A stretch of 9,489 nt of DNA, from contig JAFTMF010000038.1 of NCBI GenBank assembly GCA_017452565.1, positions 1 to 9,489 on the forward strand, written 5' to 3'. The position numbers and the translations under genes are program-made. The stretch is from Clostridia bacterium (GTDB lineage Bacteria; Bacillota; Clostridia; Oscillospirales; CAG-272). This document shows, piece after piece, positions 1 to 6,725 of this stretch (the first letter of the stretch is position 1; each line of letters begins with the position of its first letter). The notes beneath the pieces are model-generated. The model worked only from the letters and a program-made list of their open reading frames with translations. It searched no databases and was not told where the DNA came from.

Positions 1-182
1 ACTGCCGCAATGCTCCTTTTTCGAAACACGATTCTTGCACAACAATTTTATACTTATCATATATTTTCTGAATGTATGCATCCTCGCAACTCGAAGTTTG
101 ATGATTTTCTATCTTTCCAAAATCAATACATTTTGCTAACATATCTCTTTCCAATCAACGTAATTATGGTGCCAAACTATGC

Positions 183-716
183 TTATGCGTGTGTCTCCAC
201 CAGCTTGCGGCTGACCTCTTTGCCGTGCTCGAAGTATATTTCGTACACTCGCCGATACACCGACGGCTCGAAGGGGCAGGGCGTATATTTGTCATCGAGG
301 GGATAATAGCGCATAATGAACTCCTGTCCGAACAGCAGCGTGCCGGTGTAGTCTACCCGTATCCCGTCACCGGGAAACTCATAGCAGATCAGCGCTTCCT
401 TGATTCTACCGAATCGGTTGGTGTGAAAGCCTCGGAGCCTCGGTTCGGCACAGGGGAGCTGATGCTTGAGAATGGGCTTCCCCCGATATTCTATACTTTT
501 GATCAGCAGTTCACCGTCTTTGATGCGGTAGTGGCATTTGTATAGCTTGCCGTAAACCGAAACCGCATACTTCAGCTGTGCACGAATGGGAGCGATGTCA
601 TATTCCAACTGCGGCGTGCCGCCGAATACCACGGTGTCCTCGTCCATCATATAGATGGAATTGCGGCAGGAATGGCCGTATCGGTCGGTGTAGGAGTGTT
701 CACTGCGTTCTGCCAT
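183..716 (-). CDS. Hypothetical protein, last gene of the NAD-salvage operon
   Basis: I do not recognise the family of this 177-residue protein. It starts at an ATG behind a strong AAGGAGG-type ribosome site about 8 nt upstream, 30 nt after the pnuC stop, so it is very probably translated from the same message as nrtR, nadR and pnuC. It has no signal peptide and no membrane segment, so it should be cytoplasmic. It is rich in charged and aromatic residues, with alternating short hydrophobic and polar stretches (for example KLYKCHYRIKDGELLIKSIEYRG split over residues ~57-80) that suggest a mostly beta fold. Cysteines occur near residues 17, 60, 89, 111 and 147, but they form no CxxC metal motif. 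Its place in the operon suggests a role connected with nicotinamide riboside or NAD, but that is inference from position only. The ORF is certain; the function is not. Confidence 0.85.
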   Translation of the reverse strand: MAERSEHSYTDRYGHSCRNSIYMMDEDTVVFGGTPQLEYDIAPIRAQLKYAVSVYGKLYKCHYRIKDGELLIKSIEYRGKPILKHQLPCAEPRLRGFHTNRFGRIKEALICYEFPGDGIRVDYTGTLLFGQEFIMRYYPLDDKYTPCPFEPSVYRRVYEIYFEHGKEVSRKLVETHA

Positions 717-746
717 CTGTTTCTCCTCCTTGAAAATAGTCTTTGC

Positions 747-1463
747 TTATAAGCCTTCTGCGGCGGAGCTTGCGAGCTTTGCTTTCTTCTCCAGCCGAGT
801 CCAATTCACCCAGCCGTAGATGCAGTTGGCGATCCAGCCGATATACATTGCCACCATCGACCAGTTGCCTGCCACGAACCACATCTTCACGCAGAGAATG
901 TCAATCACCAGCCACCAGATCCACTGCTCCCGATAGCGGCGCACCATCAGCAGCTGGGCGAAGATGGCCATCACGTTGGTGGCGGCATCGGTGTAAGCCT
1001 GCGCACTGCCGATTTTGTCCAGGGCAAAGCCCATCGCAACAGTTGCCGCCAGCGTGCCGACGATTGCGGCAATCCATTGGAGGAGAGAGAACTTCTTGGC
1101 CGCTACCTCGGTAGAGCCGTCATCGTTGCGGTTCATATTCTTCTTCCAGATGAAGATGCCCCAAACCATCGTCACAAGGTAGAAGACGTTTTCCAGCACC
1201 TCGCCGTAGAAGCGGTTCTCCCACGCCAAAAACAGATAGGTGATGGTCTGCACGAAGCCGATGAAGTAGAAGGAAATCTTTCCCTTGGCGCAAAGCACCA
1301 CCGAGATCACGCCCGAAATGCCTGCGATAATGCCCAGCACCGTATCGGGGGCAACGCAGTACACGATGATCTGTACCGCCAGCATCGAGAGCATAAACAG
1401 CTTTTCAAAAAGGGTATAGCCGATCCAAAATTCGTTCAGAATCCAATTTTTCGCCTTAGTCAT
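747..1463 (-). CDS. pnuC: Nicotinamide riboside transporter PnuC
   Basis: Integral membrane protein of 238 residues, the usual size for PnuC, with about seven hydrophobic segments. PnuC proteins carry nicotinamide riboside across the cytoplasmic membrane by facilitated diffusion; uptake is made one-way by phosphorylation inside the cell. Family features visible here are the aromatic segment YLVTMVWGIFIWKK (95-108), the run QWIWWLVIDILCVKMW (180-195), and the C-terminal MYIGWIANCIYGWVNW (206-221), which match the conserved Trp/Asn-rich transport core. A charged loop near residues 106-125 separates the halves. The start codon lies inside the end of nadR (ATGACTAA overlap of 8 nt), and its AAGGAG ribosome site is within nadR, indicating translational coupling with the kinase that traps the substrate. 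Specificity for nicotinamide riboside rather than thiamine (PnuT) or riboflavin (PnuX) relatives is inferred from the adjacent nadR. Confidence 0.95.
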   Translation of the reverse strand: MTKAKNWILNEFWIGYTLFEKLFMLSMLAVQIIVYCVAPDTVLGIIAGISGVISVVLCAKGKISFYFIGFVQTITYLFLAWENRFYGEVLENVFYLVTMVWGIFIWKKNMNRNDDGSTEVAAKKFSLLQWIAAIVGTLAATVAMGFALDKIGSAQAYTDAATNVMAIFAQLLMVRRYREQWIWWLVIDILCVKMWFVAGNWSMVAMYIGWIANCIYGWVNWTRLEKKAKLASSAAEGL

Positions 1464-2568
1464 TTGCCATCAGCTCCTTTACGTCATTGACAATGTGTTT
1501 GAAATTGTTGTAATATCCTCCGTCCAGCACAACGGTTTTCTCCCACAGACCTGCCTCGCGGATGATCTCGCAGAGCAGATCGAAGAGCTCCCGACGCTCG
1601 TTGTCCCCCGAGTGCGCCATATACCGCTGGTGATCGTCCACGAATTTGCCGTGAGGGCAGAGGAGATAGATCCGATCCCACTTCGACTTGCGGGTGATTT
1701 CATCGGCAGCGGCGGCAATGGCATTGTATTCGATGTCGGTGAGTCCGCAGGAGTCGTCCTTGGCATAGTATTTTGCGTACATTTTGGTCACCATTGCATC
1801 GGTGTCGGCGAAAAAGACGCCTCGATTGGCAGGCGATTCGATTTTCTCCCGGTTGAGGGCGTACTGTCCTCGCAGGAATGCCAAAAAATCCATACTGTCG
1901 AACTCCCAATCGGAGACAGATTGCTCATCCATATAATCCCGTGCCCACTCGTGGCTGTAGACCGTGCCGAAATATTTGCCCAGATCGGCGGTCATCGTGG
2001 TCTTTCCCTCGGAGGCAGTGCCGCAGATGAGGACGTTGGTAGAATAGGCAGCACGGAAGGGGAGCGCGATCCGATCCCAGTAGCGGAGGGGATTGTTTCG
2101 GATCAACGTGCCGCTGATGCGGTTTTCTCCGCGATCCACCAAAATCGCCTCTTCTCCGAAGCGGTGGGTCAGCCCATCAAAGTAGTCGGGCTCGCCCACG
2201 TACCAGCGGCGATGGGTGGAGTCGGGATTTGTTACCGCCTTTGCCCAGATGCGGAAAAACTCGCCCATCCAGCCGTCCCAGCCATTGGGGTATTCTGCAA
2301 TCCCCAGCTCGGTATCGTTGATGGGATAGACCGCAACCAAATCATCGTCGGCAAAGAGCTTGCGGGTATAGCGGTAGCGTTTTCCGAGAGGAATCAGGGG
2401 TTCGCCCTTGTCTCCCTCGTATCCGCAGACGATGACGATACAACCGCCGTCGTTTTCCTTTTTGGCGCGGAAAATCAGATCCAGATGTCCTTGATGCAGA
2501 GGAGAAAATGAGCCGAATACAATACCGACCGACTGGCCGGTCAGCGGTTTTTGATAGGTGTGATTCAT
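1456..2568 (-). CDS. nadR: NadR-type NMN adenylyltransferase / nicotinamide riboside kinase
   Basis: Bifunctional enzyme of 370 residues that converts nicotinamide riboside to NMN (kinase) and NMN plus ATP to NAD (adenylyltransferase). The N-terminal nucleotidyltransferase domain (about 14-165) has the signature GSFSPLHQGH (19-28, the HxGH ATP site) and ISGTLIR (151-157). The C-terminal P-loop kinase domain (about 176-365) has a Walker A motif GTASEGKT (183-190), HEWARDY (206-212) and FADTDAMVT (253-261). The enterobacterial NadR is longer because of an N-terminal helix-turn-helix repressor domain; that domain is absent here, so control of the pathway must lie elsewhere, most simply in the Nudix/winged-helix gene just upstream. 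The ATG has an AAAGGAG ribosome site 6 nt away and begins 21 nt after that regulator's stop; pnuC overlaps its 3' end. Both catalytic signatures are intact. A related pyridine-nucleotide specificity cannot be excluded from sequence alone. Confidence 0.95.
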   Translation of the reverse strand: MNHTYQKPLTGQSVGIVFGSFSPLHQGHLDLIFRAKKENDGGCIVIVCGYEGDKGEPLIPLGKRYRYTRKLFADDDLVAVYPINDTELGIAEYPNGWDGWMGEFFRIWAKAVTNPDSTHRRWYVGEPDYFDGLTHRFGEEAILVDRGENRISGTLIRNNPLRYWDRIALPFRAAYSTNVLICGTASEGKTTMTADLGKYFGTVYSHEWARDYMDEQSVSDWEFDSMDFLAFLRGQYALNREKIESPANRGVFFADTDAMVTKMYAKYYAKDDSCGLTDIEYNAIAAAADEITRKSKWDRIYLLCPHGKFVDDHQRYMAHSGDNERRELFDLLCEIIREAGLWEKTVVLDGGYYNNFKHIVNDVKELMAND

Positions 2569-2589
2569 AGGAGTCTCCTTTCGAGGGGA

Positions 2590-3285
2590 TTATTGATCGC
2601 CGGAAACCTCGGGAGCGGGCTTCTTATTGTAAATCTGACTGGGCCTATGACCGTCCGGTGCGGTCATACGGTCGGTAGCCACGATTTTGTCGGCAATCTT
2701 CTTGCGGAAGTTGGCTTTGTAGAGGGGTTTGCCCAGCAGAATCTCATAAACTGCCTGCAGCTGGGGGAGAGTGAAGTCGGCAGGGAGCAGCTCGAAGGCG
2801 ATGTCGGTGTACTCCGCCTTGCCTGCGATCCGAGCGACGCCGCACTCCACGATGGTGCGGTGGTCGAAGGCAAGAGGGAAGTCCATCTCGCAAACGGGAT
2901 AGAAATGGGTGAGCACGTCGCCGGTGGGATCCATCTCTAGCAGTTTGTCGGCCGATACCAGCGCATAGTAGGCGACCGAGATGATCCGCATACGGGGGTC
3001 ACGGTCCACCGCGCCGAAGGTGTAGAGCTGTTCGAAGTAGATGCCGTCCAGCCGGATTTTTTGGAGCAGACAGCGGCGCACCGCATCGTCGATGGATTCC
3101 CGTGTATCCACGAAAGTACCGGGCAGAGCGAGAACTCCTTGATAGGGATGCTCCTCACGGGGCTGCAGGAACACCGTCAGCTTGCCGTCTTGCAGAGTGA
3201 ACAGCACCAAGTCCACCGCCACCGACGGTCTGTCGTAATCTTCTTTATGATAATTCAGCAAAAATTCTCTTTCACCGTTTGCCAT
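2590..3285 (-). CDS. nrtR: NrtR-like Nudix/winged-helix transcriptional regulator of NAD metabolism
   Basis: Protein of 231 residues with an N-terminal Nudix fold (about 20-145) and a C-terminal winged helix (about 167-221, FTLPQLQAVYEILLGKPL then NFRKKI, ending RPSQIYN). This layout is that of NrtR regulators, which bind ADP-ribose or related NAD metabolites through the Nudix domain and repress NAD-synthesis genes. The Nudix box begins ALPGTFVDTRES; aligned to GX5EX7REUXEEXGU it keeps one Glu (E63) and Arg (R71), but the REUXEE core reads RCLLQK, so the metal-binding glutamates are lost and hydrolase activity is unlikely. It is the first gene of the unit that contains nadR and pnuC, behind a palindromic operator, which fits autoregulation. 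Start choice: an ATG at 3285 with a weak GUGAG-type site; a GTG at 3300 would add five residues but has no ribosome site. The wider class of Nudix-related regulators includes members that respond to sugars, so the ligand is inferred from context. Confidence 0.9.
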   Translation of the reverse strand: MANGEREFLLNYHKEDYDRPSVAVDLVLFTLQDGKLTVFLQPREEHPYQGVLALPGTFVDTRESIDDAVRRCLLQKIRLDGIYFEQLYTFGAVDRDPRMRIISVAYYALVSADKLLEMDPTGDVLTHFYPVCEMDFPLAFDHRTIVECGVARIAGKAEYTDIAFELLPADFTLPQLQAVYEILLGKPLYKANFRKKIADKIVATDRMTAPDGHRPSQIYNKKPAPEVSGDQ

Positions 3286-3301
3286 ATTCGTATATCTCAC
3301 T

Positions 3302-3338
3302 TTCTATACTTAGTAGTAGTTTGCTACTAAGTATAGAA
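3302..3338. promoter_or_regulatory. Perfect palindrome, probable NrtR-type operator
   Basis: Two exact 15-bp inverted arms (TTCTATACTTAGTAG at 3302-3316 and its complement at 3324-3338) flank a 7-nt spacer. The element overlaps the -10 box and predicted start site of the promoter that reads into the Nudix/winged-helix gene, so a bound dimer would block RNA polymerase. The inner 21 bp (3310-3330) has the size usual for NrtR-family operators. In RNA the arms would form a hairpin, but no U-run or terminator context follows, so a DNA operator is the better reading. The assignment of the binding protein is inference from the adjacent gene. Confidence 0.8.
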
Positions 3339-3363
3339 TAGCACATCCAATCCCATTTGTCAA
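3335..3363 (-). promoter_or_regulatory. Sigma-A promoter of the nrtR-nadR-pnuC unit
   Basis: On the minus strand a perfect -35 box TTGACA (3363-3358) is followed after 17 bp by TATTCT (3340-3335), preceded by TGc as an extended -10. An A/T-rich stretch lies upstream of the -35 box (about 3370-3400). The predicted start is near 3328, giving a leader of about 43 nt to the ATG at 3285. The -10 box is half covered by the palindromic operator. Confidence 0.8.
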
Positions 3364-3433
3364 GGGGGATTTTTGAAAAAATGGTGTTTTTTTAAAAGAA
3401 TTGTGCTTGTGAAACCTTCCCTCACGGCGCAAC

Positions 3434-3486
3434 AACGATCGTTTCCCGCTATAGCGGTAGGGGCTGGCGCCTCGACAGCCCGCTAC
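3434..3486. repeat. Cluster of short palindromes between two transcription units
   Basis: Three inverted repeats sit side by side in a non-coding gap: AACGATCGTT (3434-3443), CCGCTATAGCGG (3446-3457, a perfect 12-bp palindrome) and the arms GTAGGGGCTG (3457-3466) and CAGCCCGCTAC (3476-3486), which pair with one bulged base around a 9-nt loop. The stretch is more GC-rich than the A/T-rich promoter beside it. It resembles a small interspersed REP/MITE-like element or its remnant, but only one copy is visible, so repeat status is not shown. Confidence 0.4.
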
Positions 3487-3496
3487 AGACGCCACG

Positions 3497-3545
3497 CACA
3501 CAAAACCTCCCCCGATTTCCAAGAAATCGGGGGAGGTTTTGTGTG
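3497..3545 (-). terminator. Rho-independent terminator of the MATE-Tim44-AEC unit
   Basis: A perfect 23-bp inverted repeat (3497-3519 with 3523-3545) encloses a 3-nt loop and lies 6 nt beyond the stop codon of the AEC gene. The GC core CCTCCCCCGATTTC pairs with its complement and is flanked by AAAA before and TTTT after on either strand, so the hairpin can act in both directions. The TTTT is followed by GTGTG rather than a longer U-run. It separates this unit from the NAD-salvage promoter. Confidence 0.88.
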
Positions 3546-3551
3546 AGACCG

Positions 3552-4490
3552 TCAAATCAGACCCAGCGCACTCAGCGCCCAGATCCATCCGAACAAGGTA
3601 AGGAGACAGAGTGCCGAGGACATCACCACGTTTTGTGCCGCCAGCTTCTCGTCGCCGCCCATCTGCTGAGACATAGAGAAGGAGGACACCGCAACCGGAG
3701 CGCCGAAGGTGATGAGAATGCAAACCAGCGCTTCGCCACGGAATCCCAGCAGAGCGGCCGCAGTTACGGCAAAGAGGGGAACGATCACCAATTTCGCCGA
3801 AACGGTGATGAGAATCTCCTTCAGATACTTGCCAATGCCCGAGAAGGCGAATCCCGCACCCAGTATTACCATCGACAGCGGGGAAGCAATCTGAGATGCC
3901 GATCGCACTGCCTTTTCCACAAAGGTGGGGAGAGAGAGGTCGGCAATCAGGAAGATCGCGCCTGCCATACAGCCGAGGAATAGGGGATTTTTTAAAATTC
4001 CCCAGAGCAGACTGCCAATTTTCACGCTCTTGTTGCGGAATCGCTCTAAGCAAATCACCGCAAGGATGTTGAACAGGGGCACTACTATCGCCACCATCAG
4101 GGAGGCAAGCCCGGTAGCAGAATCACCGCAGACGTAGTCTACCAAGGGAATGCCCAAAATGGCGTAGTTGGAGCGGAAGAATCCCTGCAGAATCACCCCG
4201 CGGCGGGCGTTGTCTCGGGTGACTTTCAGCACAACCGCATAGCCTACCAAAAAGACGGTGAGAATGGCAATCACGGTGAAGAGAATCAGCTTGCCGTTGA
4301 AGATCTGTCCGAGATTGGTCTGATAAATGTTATAAAAGAGGAGAATGGGCAGAAAAATCTTGAACACCAAACGGTTCATTGCGTCAAAGGTGGATTTTTC
4401 CGCAAATTTCAGCCCTTTGAGCAGATAGCCCAGCGCCATCAGAAGGAAGATGGGCATCACGGCTTCAAAGGATAATCGTAAGCTTTCCAT
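3552..4490 (-). CDS. AEC-family (auxin efflux carrier-like) transporter
   Basis: Integral membrane protein of 312 residues, the normal length for bacterial AEC carriers, with about ten hydrophobic segments in two halves. Recognisable family features are NRLVFKIFLPILLF (39-52), FRSNYAILGIPL (105-116) at the end of the third to fourth segment, and the C-terminal APVAVSSFSMSQQMGGD region (about 264-280) with the broken helix typical of the family. Bacterial members usually move organic acids such as malate or malonate, or other anions, across the cytoplasmic membrane; the substrate here cannot be told. It starts 19 nt after the stop of the Tim44-like gene and is the last gene before a strong terminator, so it probably shares a message with the two genes upstream. 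There is no clear ribosome site before the ATG at 4490; the start was kept because the first residues fit the family's N-terminus, and translation may depend on coupling. Confidence 0.93.
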   Translation of the reverse strand: MESLRLSFEAVMPIFLLMALGYLLKGLKFAEKSTFDAMNRLVFKIFLPILLFYNIYQTNLGQIFNGKLILFTVIAILTVFLVGYAVVLKVTRDNARRGVILQGFFRSNYAILGIPLVDYVCGDSATGLASLMVAIVVPLFNILAVICLERFRNKSVKIGSLLWGILKNPLFLGCMAGAIFLIADLSLPTFVEKAVRSASQIASPLSMVILGAGFAFSGIGKYLKEILITVSAKLVIVPLFAVTAAALLGFRGEALVCILITFGAPVAVSSFSMSQQMGGDEKLAAQNVVMSSALCLLTLFGWIWALSALGLI

Positions 4491-4509
4491 AGATGTATGT
4501 GTTGATAGA

Positions 4510-5289
4510 TCAGATCGAGAAGGGGATTTGCTCCGCTTCGTCCTTTTGGAGAATCCGGTTCAGCACCCAACCGCCGCCGGGAGTACGGGTAAACTGCCAG
4601 TATTCCTCAAAGCCGGAGGGGAGGGTAGTGCCTTCCACGATCATACGGGTATGGGTGTCGATGGTGTAGTCCACCATTCGTCCCTCGATGTAGAACCAAA
4701 CGAAGTCCTTGCTGTCGTCGGGATCGTCGTAGAGTCCCACGGGGATGGCATCGGTGAGCTTGATTCGTTTCAGGACGTTCTGACGTCCCTGATATTGCAT
4801 CCAAGACAGCTTGCTGTGGAAGTTTTCCATCAGCGACGGGGACATATAGGCCTTGGAGATGGAGAGATCCATCTGCGTCCAAGCCTTCTGCACCGCAAAA
4901 TAGGTGGTTTTCACCTGCCGCAGGATGTTTTTGTACTTCCAAGCCGAGTCTTTGCGCTCCAGCATCGCCAGCAGCTTTTTGGTATTGCGGGCGTACTTGG
5001 ACAGCCGCAGACGGTAGGCGATGCCTGCCGCAGAGGAGATGAAAATGAACGCTCCGATGGGCAGCAGAAGGGCGAAGGGATTGCCGCTCCCCGACCCACG
5101 GGAGGTGTGGTGTCCGGAAGAGCCTCCACCACCACCGCCGCCGCCACCGCCCCCTCCGCCGCCGGAGGAGCCTCCGCCTGCACGCAGGACAAAGACAGGC
5201 GAGTCGGAGGGAGTAGCAGCCGCTGCCGAGAGGGGCATCAGCAGAAAGACGATAAGCAGCGCCAAACTAAAGCAAACGAATCTTTTCAT
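4510..5289 (-). CDS. Secreted/membrane-anchored Tim44-like domain protein with poly-Gly linker
   Basis: Protein of 259 residues. Residues 1-25 form a signal peptide (basic start, hydrophobic core, SAAAA cleavage region). A glycine/serine linker (38-69) contains 14 glycines in a row. A membrane segment follows (about 72-92), then a basic stretch and a C-terminal domain (about 105-255) of the Tim44-like type: the pattern LRQVKTTYFAVQKAWTQMDLS followed by AYMSPSLMENF is the typical start, and the domain ends with a Trp-rich strand pair (YWQFTRTPGGGWVLNRI). In mitochondria the fold associates with membranes and the import motor; in bacteria it is found in uncharacterised membrane-linked proteins and may bind lipid or protein. 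If the signal peptide is cleaved, the single remaining segment would place the Tim44-like domain inside the cell and the glycine linker outside. The ATG has an AAGGA site 6 nt upstream, and the gene begins 15 nt after the MATE gene stop. Confidence 0.85.
   Translation of the reverse strand: MKRFVCFSLALLIVFLLMPLSAAAATPSDSPVFVLRAGGGSSGGGGGGGGGGGGGGSSGHHTSRGSGSGNPFALLLPIGAFIFISSAAGIAYRLRLSKYARNTKKLLAMLERKDSAWKYKNILRQVKTTYFAVQKAWTQMDLSISKAYMSPSLMENFHSKLSWMQYQGRQNVLKRIKLTDAIPVGLYDDPDDSKDFVWFYIEGRMVDYTIDTHTRMIVEGTTLPSGFEEYWQFTRTPGGGWVLNRILQKDEAEQIPFSI
5122..5163 (-). repeat. Trinucleotide tract encoding 14 consecutive glycines
   Basis: This 42-bp GGN tract encodes residues 43-56 of the Tim44-like protein and is flanked on both sides by Ser-Ser. 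All four glycine codons are used, in no fixed order, so it is not a pure microsatellite and looks kept for the glycines rather than recently expanded. Length change in multiples of 3 would preserve the reading frame. Confidence 0.75.
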
Positions 5290-5304
5290 AGAAAATCCTT
5301 GGAG

Positions 5305-6687
5305 TTATACTTCCGAAGTTTCCATCTCCAGCGCATCCCACCGCCGACGGTTGTTTCGGAAGACGAAGATGAAGGCGACAAGTTGGGTGAGGAAGGTAGC
5401 AACCCACGAGATGGTGTAGGAGAGATAGAGACACTCGGGAGTGTGGTATGCAGGGACTTGGAAGATGGTGTAGATCCACACGATACGGATCCCGCAGACA
5501 CCCAGCACCGAGATAATCATCGGCACAAGGGATGCACCCATTCCGCGAAGCGCACCGGTGGTAACGTCCATCAGACCGCAGAGGAAATAGGGCAGACAGA
5601 TGAAGGAGAGTCGGATCATACCGTACTCGATTGCCTTGGCCGAGTCGGTGATGTAGATGGAAAGAAGATTCTCGCCGAAGATGTAAGCCAGCGAGCCGAA
5701 GCAAAGTCCCACCGCAGTTACACAGCCCAGACAAATCCACAGGGTGCGGAAAACGCGCTTGTAATTGCGGGCGCCTGCATTCTGACCGGTGAAGTTCACG
5801 GCGGTTTGATGGAAGGCGTTGAGGGAGACGTAAACGAATCCTTCGATGTTGCCTGCCGCGGCGTTGCCCGACATCACGATATCGCCGAAGGAGTTGACCG
5901 AAGACTGGATAATGACGTTGGAAATGGAGAAGAGCGAGCCCTGAATGCCTGCAGGCAGACCGATGCTAACGATCTTTTTCAGCTGCTGGGGATAGAAGCG
6001 CATCTTCCGCAGATCCAGACGGCAAGCGTCGGTACGGCGCATCAGCGCAACGACTACCAGCACAGCCGAAATAGCCTGAGAAATGGTGGTAGCAAGGGCA
6101 ACGCCTGCCACGTTCATATGGAAGACGGTGACGAAGACCACGTTCAGTGCTACGTTAATGACACCGGCAATGGAGAGGAAGATCAAGGGACTCTTGGTAT
6201 CGCCCACCGCACGAAGGATGGATGCGGCAAAGTTGTAGACCATATTAAAGGTCATCCCGGCGAAATAAATCTTCATATACAGTGCCGAGAGCTTCAGCAC
6301 GTTGTCGGGGGTGCCCATCCAGTGGAGGAAGGTTTCGGAGCAGGCTACGCCCACAACGGTGAGAACAACGCCGCTGACCAGCGCCGCAGGGATGGTGGTG
6401 TGAACGGTACGGTGCACCGATTGTTCATCGTCGCATCCATACGCGTGAGCGACGGTTACACCCGCACCTACCGACAGGCCGATGAAAAGGTTGACGATCA
6501 GGTTGGTGATGGCACCGGTCGCACCTACCGCAGCCACCGAAACGCTGCCGCAGAATTGTCCCACCACCACAAGATCGGCTGCATTGAAGAGAAGTTGGAG
6601 GATGCTGGTGAGAATGATGGGTATGGTGTAGGTAACGATATTTCGGAATAACGGACCTTCCAAAAAAGCATTGGTCTGCTTTTTCAT
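5305..6687 (-). CDS. MATE-family multidrug/metabolite efflux transporter
   Basis: Integral membrane protein of 460 residues with about twelve hydrophobic segments, the standard size and layout of MATE exporters, which use a sodium or proton gradient to expel cationic or other small molecules. Family features are the N-terminal TIPIILTSILQLLFNAADLVVVG (about 20-42, first segment with the Asn/Asp pair), an amphipathic loop, SILRAVGDTKSPL (about 160-172), and the second-half repeat beginning GLPAGIQGSLFSISN (about 258-272). It belongs with the DinF/NorM-like clostridial MATE proteins; the substrate is unknown and no drug phenotype should be assumed. The ATG has an AAGGTGG ribosome site 4 nt upstream, about 40 nt from the predicted transcription start. 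It is the first gene of a unit with the Tim44-like and AEC genes. Confidence 0.95.
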   Translation of the reverse strand: MKKQTNAFLEGPLFRNIVTYTIPIILTSILQLLFNAADLVVVGQFCGSVSVAAVGATGAITNLIVNLFIGLSVGAGVTVAHAYGCDDEQSVHRTVHTTIPAALVSGVVLTVVGVACSETFLHWMGTPDNVLKLSALYMKIYFAGMTFNMVYNFAASILRAVGDTKSPLIFLSIAGVINVALNVVFVTVFHMNVAGVALATTISQAISAVLVVVALMRRTDACRLDLRKMRFYPQQLKKIVSIGLPAGIQGSLFSISNVIIQSSVNSFGDIVMSGNAAAGNIEGFVYVSLNAFHQTAVNFTGQNAGARNYKRVFRTLWICLGCVTAVGLCFGSLAYIFGENLLSIYITDSAKAIEYGMIRLSFICLPYFLCGLMDVTTGALRGMGASLVPMIISVLGVCGIRIVWIYTIFQVPAYHTPECLYLSYTISWVATFLTQLVAFIFVFRNNRRRWDALEMETSEV

Positions 6688-6725
6688 AAAACCACCTTCT
6701 TAGGATAGAGATAAACTTTATTGTC

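Noticed and set aside
10..306. Plus-strand open frame of 98 codons at the left edge
   Set aside because: It overlaps the well-supported minus-strand gene at 183-716, lacks a ribosome site and has no recognisable feature.
1495..2511. Plus-strand open frame of 338 codons opposite nadR
   Set aside because: The minus-strand frame carries intact NadR motifs and ribosome sites. The plus-strand translation shows no family features and no ribosome site was identified.
3302..3338. Operator palindrome read as a transcription terminator or riboswitch
   Set aside because: There is no U-run after it, no upstream gene needing termination on either side at that point, and it sits on the -10 box and start site, which fits a DNA-binding site better.
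3310..4053. Minus-strand open frame of 247 codons overlapping the AEC gene and the NAD promoter
   Set aside because: It runs out of the AEC coding region through the terminator, palindromes, promoter and operator. Its translation has no domain and the AEC frame is well supported.
5122..5163. Glycine tract read as a phase-variable microsatellite
   Set aside because: It mixes all four glycine codons without a regular unit, and length changes in triplets would not switch the gene off.
4450..6651. Long plus-strand open frame of 733 codons
   Set aside because: It lies antisense to the Tim44-like and MATE genes, which have clear domains and ribosome sites. Its translation is low-complexity, rich in His, Gly, Asp and Glu, with no domain, as expected from the complement of biased codons.
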